A DNA stretch of 64,000 bases. It comes from Jacaranda mimosifolia. Lineage: Eukaryota; Streptophyta; Magnoliopsida; Lamiales; Bignoniaceae. The position numbers and the translations under genes are program-made. This document shows positions 60,683-64,000 of the stretch, in pieces. The stretch is taken from contig CM032123.1 of the NCBI GenBank assembly GCA_018894105.1, positions 29,737,744 to 29,801,743 on the forward strand, written 5' to 3'. A model generated the notes under the pieces. It was not told the DNA's origin and ran no database searches. It saw nothing but the letters and a program-made list of their open reading frames with translations. The stretch's first letter is position 1. Each line of letters starts with the position of its first letter.

Positions 60683-62694
60683 GAAGAAAACCCCCTACAT
60701 GATGATGATGAAACACAAGCACCCGATGATAGTGACACACATAATGATACACATGGGAATAAAAAAAGAAGATTAACTAGTGATGTATGGGAATGTATAG
60801 CTATTGGCCCACTCGGTTCGGTGCATTGTAAAATTTGTCGTGCAGTTTATAAATATAAAAAGGGAGGTGGAACGAGTACAATTAAAAGACATTTAGACAC
60901 TCATCATCCGGGTTGGAATGAAGAGGGTGTGGGGGTAGAGGGTCAATCACAACTTTATCGAAATGAATCGGGCGAGCTACAAAGTTGGAGATATAGTCAA
61001 GAAAATATGAGAATAGGCTTGTCTAGATTAGTTGTACAAAATGAGTTACATTTTACTTATGTCGAAAATGAATTAGTAACTAGATATAATCAAATGTATT
61101 TACAACCGGCTTATAAACCTATTTCACATAACACTTGTTATGATGATGGGTATCAATAATATTTAGCGAAAATTTTAAATTTAACTGAATTTTTTGATAA
61201 TTTAAAATGTAAAGTTTCTTTTACATCCGATGTGGTTAGGTAGAGGCAATTTGCATTATTTATGTGTTACAGCTCATTGGATTGATGATAATTGGTGCAT
61301 GCAAAAAAGAATACCTGAATTTCAACAACTTGATCATCCCCATACGGGTATTCATATTTATGAAGCAATTAGAGATTGCCTTAGGGGTTGGAAATTAATG
61401 GATAAAGTTATGTCTGTCTTTTGATAATGTATCTAATAATACATCTGCTATAAGGAAATTAGTTAAATTAACAGAATCTTTAAAAAATGGTATTTTTTTC
61501 CATGTTAGATATTTTTGTCATATTATTCATTTATGTTGTCAAGATGGTTTAGAAAAAATGGATTTTTCGGTAGGTAAAATTAGAAGTGCTTTAGCACATA
61601 TTATGGCTTCAATAGTTAGAACACAATAATATAAAAGATTTTGTTAAGACCGTAGGACAAGATTTGTAATTCCTTACTTAGATACTCAACATAGGTGGAA
61701 CTCTACATATAGAATGCTTAGTGAGGCAATGCCTTCTCGTCAAATAATTAGTGAATTTTGTATAAAGAAATGTTTGATGATTATGGTGAACCATTTTTGC
61801 ATGATACGGATTGGAATATTGTGGAAGTTCTTGCTCCACTTCTTCAAACATTTAATGATAAAACCAAAATTATGTCCGATTATTTTTATCCAATATCTAA
61901 CTTGTTATTATATACACTATATGAAATTGCTCAATTATTTGATAATCATAGATATGATAAACATTTAAGTGAAGTAATTTGTGCAATGAAAAAAAAAATC
62001 TTAAGTATTATGAAAAAATACCCTACATAGCAATTATTTCAAGTGTTTTAGATCCTAGATTAAAGTTAGATATGTGTGTTGTATTAATGAAAAAATATAA
62101 TGATTTTATACTTCATGAGGATTTAACTATGAAGAAGAAAAAACAAGAATTTTAGATATTTTGAAAATTTTGTATAGTGTTTATAGTCAAAATTATGAGA
62201 TAGGACAAATGCACGTAGGTACACAATGGCCATCTACTAGCAAAAGAGAAATGTTTGCATCTTTAGATAATTTGATGAATGAAAGGCCGTCAAGCTAAAG
62301 ACCTGAAAGTAGCGCGGGGATATCGCTATATTTACAAAACACGTGTGAAGAAGACTATGAAGGATTCGTTGTGTTAGAGTGGTTGAAGAATAATGCTAAA
62401 GTGTATCCAATTCTTTCATGCATTGCTCAAGACATACTTGCACCTCAAATGTCGATGATGGCACGCACATTGACCGATACAAGATTGTGGTTAAAACCCA
62501 ACTCGATCAAGTTTTGTATTCTTTGGAAGGATTGGCTAGACCAAGAGTATAGAAACAAAAATTTGAGAAAGGTGAAGACCATATTGCCTCAATTTGAAGA
62601 AGACGATAAAGAATGGTTTGAAACCGCATCCACCATCGGATCTCAATCCAAGAGCAATCTAGATCACTTGAGTAAACGATCGATTTATCATTAG
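60683..62694 (+). pseudogene. hAT transposase (Ac type) of the second hAT, several lesions
   Basis: An acidic N-terminus and a KKRR basic patch precede a BED finger: VHCKICRAVYKYKKGGGTS, then RHLDTHHPGW (CxxC ... HxxxxH). Core blocks follow: SFTSDVW (frame break), LHYLCVTAHWIDDNWCMQKR, DNVSNNTSAIRKL and HRWNSTYRMLSEA. DTDWNIVEVLAPLLQTFNDKT comes next, then the C-terminal dimerisation region VLEWLKNNAKVYPILSCIAQ and DILAPQMSMMARTLTDTRLW. The end is at 62694. Stops or frameshifts occur near 61159, 61240, 61424, 61630, 62030 and 62150. It would be inactive, though all regions are present. Confidence 0.85.
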
Positions 62695-63211
62695 ACATGT
62701 TTAGATGTTTATATATTACAAAGTTTTTTTTTTTTTTGTTATTATTATGTACTTTCATTTAAAGGTTTGATCAAATCCACCTCTATGTAATTATTTTTTC
62801 TAAATTAATGACGGGTAGAGGGATCTGTGCCAAACCCCTCACCACCTTATTTGGTGGTATTTTTCAAAAAATATAATTGATAAAAAAAAAATTAATATAA
62901 GTATAAATTTCTAAGTTTTTATAAAAATTTAAGTGTTGTAAAATATTAAAACTCACATAAGTATAAATTATTAAATCTTTTAAAAAAGTATAAGTTTTTG
63001 AAAAAACATTAATAATCAAATAAATATAAAAACTTCAAAATTTTAAATTCATTTTTCAAATAAAATAAAATAAATAAACTCGTAGGCCAACCCACAAGCC
63101 GACTCGCGAGCCGGACCTCCTAACTTGGCTCATATATAAACCGGCTCACCTATATAGTAGGTTGGTTTTGAGCTGAGTCGAACTTTTTAATTTTCAGCCC
63201 ATCACAGTCCG

Positions 63212-63276
63212 GACCGTGAACGGCCCGCGAGCCAGCCCAAGACCGTGAAAGGCCCGCAAGCCAGCCCAGGACCGCC
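63212..63276. repeat. 29-bp subterminal direct repeat of the second hAT
   Basis: GACCGTGAAMGGCCCGCRAG starts at 63212 and 63241, and a third partial unit at 63270, spacing 29 bp, about 45-110 bp inside the right end. Such repeats are typical transposase-binding sites in hAT ends; that function is inferred. Confidence 0.75.
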
Positions 63277-63328
63277 ATTAACCGTTCATTAAACGATCCA
63301 GAGCTCATTTAACACCTCTAGGCACCAA

Positions 63329-63812
63329 TATCTGCCTTTTGTTTTATTCATCCAAAAGTTCACAAGTAAAAGCTTCCAGTATTGTTTTTCATTGCTCATA
63401 TCAAACTTGACTCCCTCAAAGGGTTGCATCTGATTATAATACAAACTTGTCAACTACTGCGTCAGTCAGAATTTAAGCCTGCTGCAAGCGGATAATATCG
63501 ACATTGTTATGCCCGATTATGAATAGTGTTGCATCTAAACTGCCCATCAAATTTAAATAATTTTCTAATACTTCAACCTTCAGAAAAAAGATCCTATCCA
63601 TGAAACTTTTGTCGATAGACTTTCTGCGACAATAAATTATCAGATGAAGTTCATACACAAATCAAACAGTCGAAATTACACAACAGCAGTCAGCAGCTCA
63701 AGAGAAAAAAAAAAACAAACTACTACTTTGTGAGTTGTGACACAAGGAAATCAATGGGCCTTCGTTCTACAAAAGCAGAGAACAACGAAGAGCAGTCCAA
63801 ACTTAACTCAAA
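63329..63812 (-). other. Probable 3' UTR and downstream region of histidinol dehydrogenase
   Basis: This lies directly downstream of the minus-strand stop codon and has no convincing frame of its own. A 61-residue minus frame at 63473-63658 has no recognisable motif. Confidence 0.4.
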
Positions 63813-64000
63813 TTAGATCCTTTTCTTTGCCTCAATGTCCTGCAGCCTCAGAGTTACGGCTCTCTTGTGGGCTTCCAGCCCCTCAACTTCAGCCATTGTT
63901 GCTACATAAGGTCCAAGATTCCTTAGCCCTTCTTCTGTCAATGACTGGATTGTGATATATTTCAAGAAGGAGTCTAAAGATACTCCACCATACATCCGTG
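63813..64000 (-). CDS. HDH: Histidinol dehydrogenase, C-terminal end (cut by the window edge)
   Basis: The minus-strand frame is open from the edge to TAA at 63815-63813. It reads [19 protein letters not shown], then [20 protein letters not shown] and [20 protein letters not shown]. This is the conserved C-terminus of plant plastid histidinol dehydrogenase. The enzyme catalyses the last two NAD-dependent oxidation steps of histidine synthesis, from histidinol to histidine. No break is visible in the 62 codons available. The rest, including catalytic residues and transit peptide, lies outside the window. Confidence 0.87.
   Translation of the reverse strand, partial: RMYGGVSLDSFLKYITIQSLTEEGLRNLGPYVATMAEVEGLEAHKRAVTLRLQDIEAKKRI

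Larger units (their letters stand above)
59425..63320 (+). mobile_element. Second hAT transposon, 3.9 kb, with perfect 8-bp target duplication
   Basis: Perfect direct repeats GGCACCAA lie at 59417-59424 and 63321-63328. The inverted termini are TAGAGGTGTCAAA and TAGAGGTGTTAAA. Subterminal regions are GC-rich (CGGCTCGGCCCGC on the left, GGCCCGCGAGCCAGCCC on the right) in a very AT-rich element. It encodes an Ac/Tam3-like transposase with several lesions. The intact duplication suggests a comparatively recent insertion in the 3' flank of the histidinol dehydrogenase gene. Confidence 0.93.

Overview
The window looks like a flowering-plant nuclear chromosome: AT-rich, with intron-containing plant genes and many nested, decayed plant transposons. 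I cannot name the species. Only two genes look intact. One is a two-exon S-adenosylhomocysteine hydrolase on the minus strand (357-2434, 485 residues, full family length). The other is the 3' end of a histidinol dehydrogenase gene running off the right edge (63813-64000, minus). A third plant gene, a NOL-type chlorophyll b reductase, survives only as a broken 3' half with its introns still present (31665-34325). No tRNA, rRNA or CRISPR was seen.

Layout. 1-2560: SAHH. 2560-4095: AT-rich flank with a 156-bp tandem repeat inside a possible MITE. 4096-15818: a Tat-lineage Ty3/gypsy retrotransposon with a truncated 5' LTR, dead gag-pro-pol, an archaeal-type second RNase H, an 83-bp tandem repeat, an antisense ORF and an 814-bp 3' LTR. 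A 1.2-kb solo LTR has landed inside its second RNase H. 17492-17808: a small hAT-like MITE. 18101-19175 and 30453-31330: pieces of an older minus-strand gypsy element, split by the next item.

19176-30443: the most interesting object, an 11.3-kb Mutator-like element (MULE) with a perfect 9-bp target duplication. It carries a plant mobile domain (PMD) gene, two head-to-head paralogous small genes of unknown function, a MULE transposase gene with a SWIM finger, and a third, deleted copy of the small gene. A GCCACGCCTCTTG-like motif recurs at both ends and in the middle.

31665-34325: NOL pseudogene. 34537-35266: hAT-like MITE. 35267-38640: gene-free. 38640-41840: a second MULE transposase pseudogene cut by a PIF/Harbinger-type MITE (TTA duplication) and by another insertion. 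44998-48502: a third, deletion-derived MULE with about 90-bp inverted termini.

48779-58878: an essentially full-length L1-type LINE on the minus strand with a 12-bp target duplication, interrupted by a 3.6-kb hAT (51081-54716) and a 587-bp TRIM (54833-55419, 5-bp duplication, initiator-tRNA-Met primer site). 59425-63320: a second hAT (3.9 kb) with a perfect 8-bp duplication and strong palindromes, one centred on a TATA box, lying just downstream of the histidinol dehydrogenase gene.

The order of insertion can often be read directly because a broken host reading frame resumes on the far side of the insert. All names rest on motif recognition by eye; no database search was possible.
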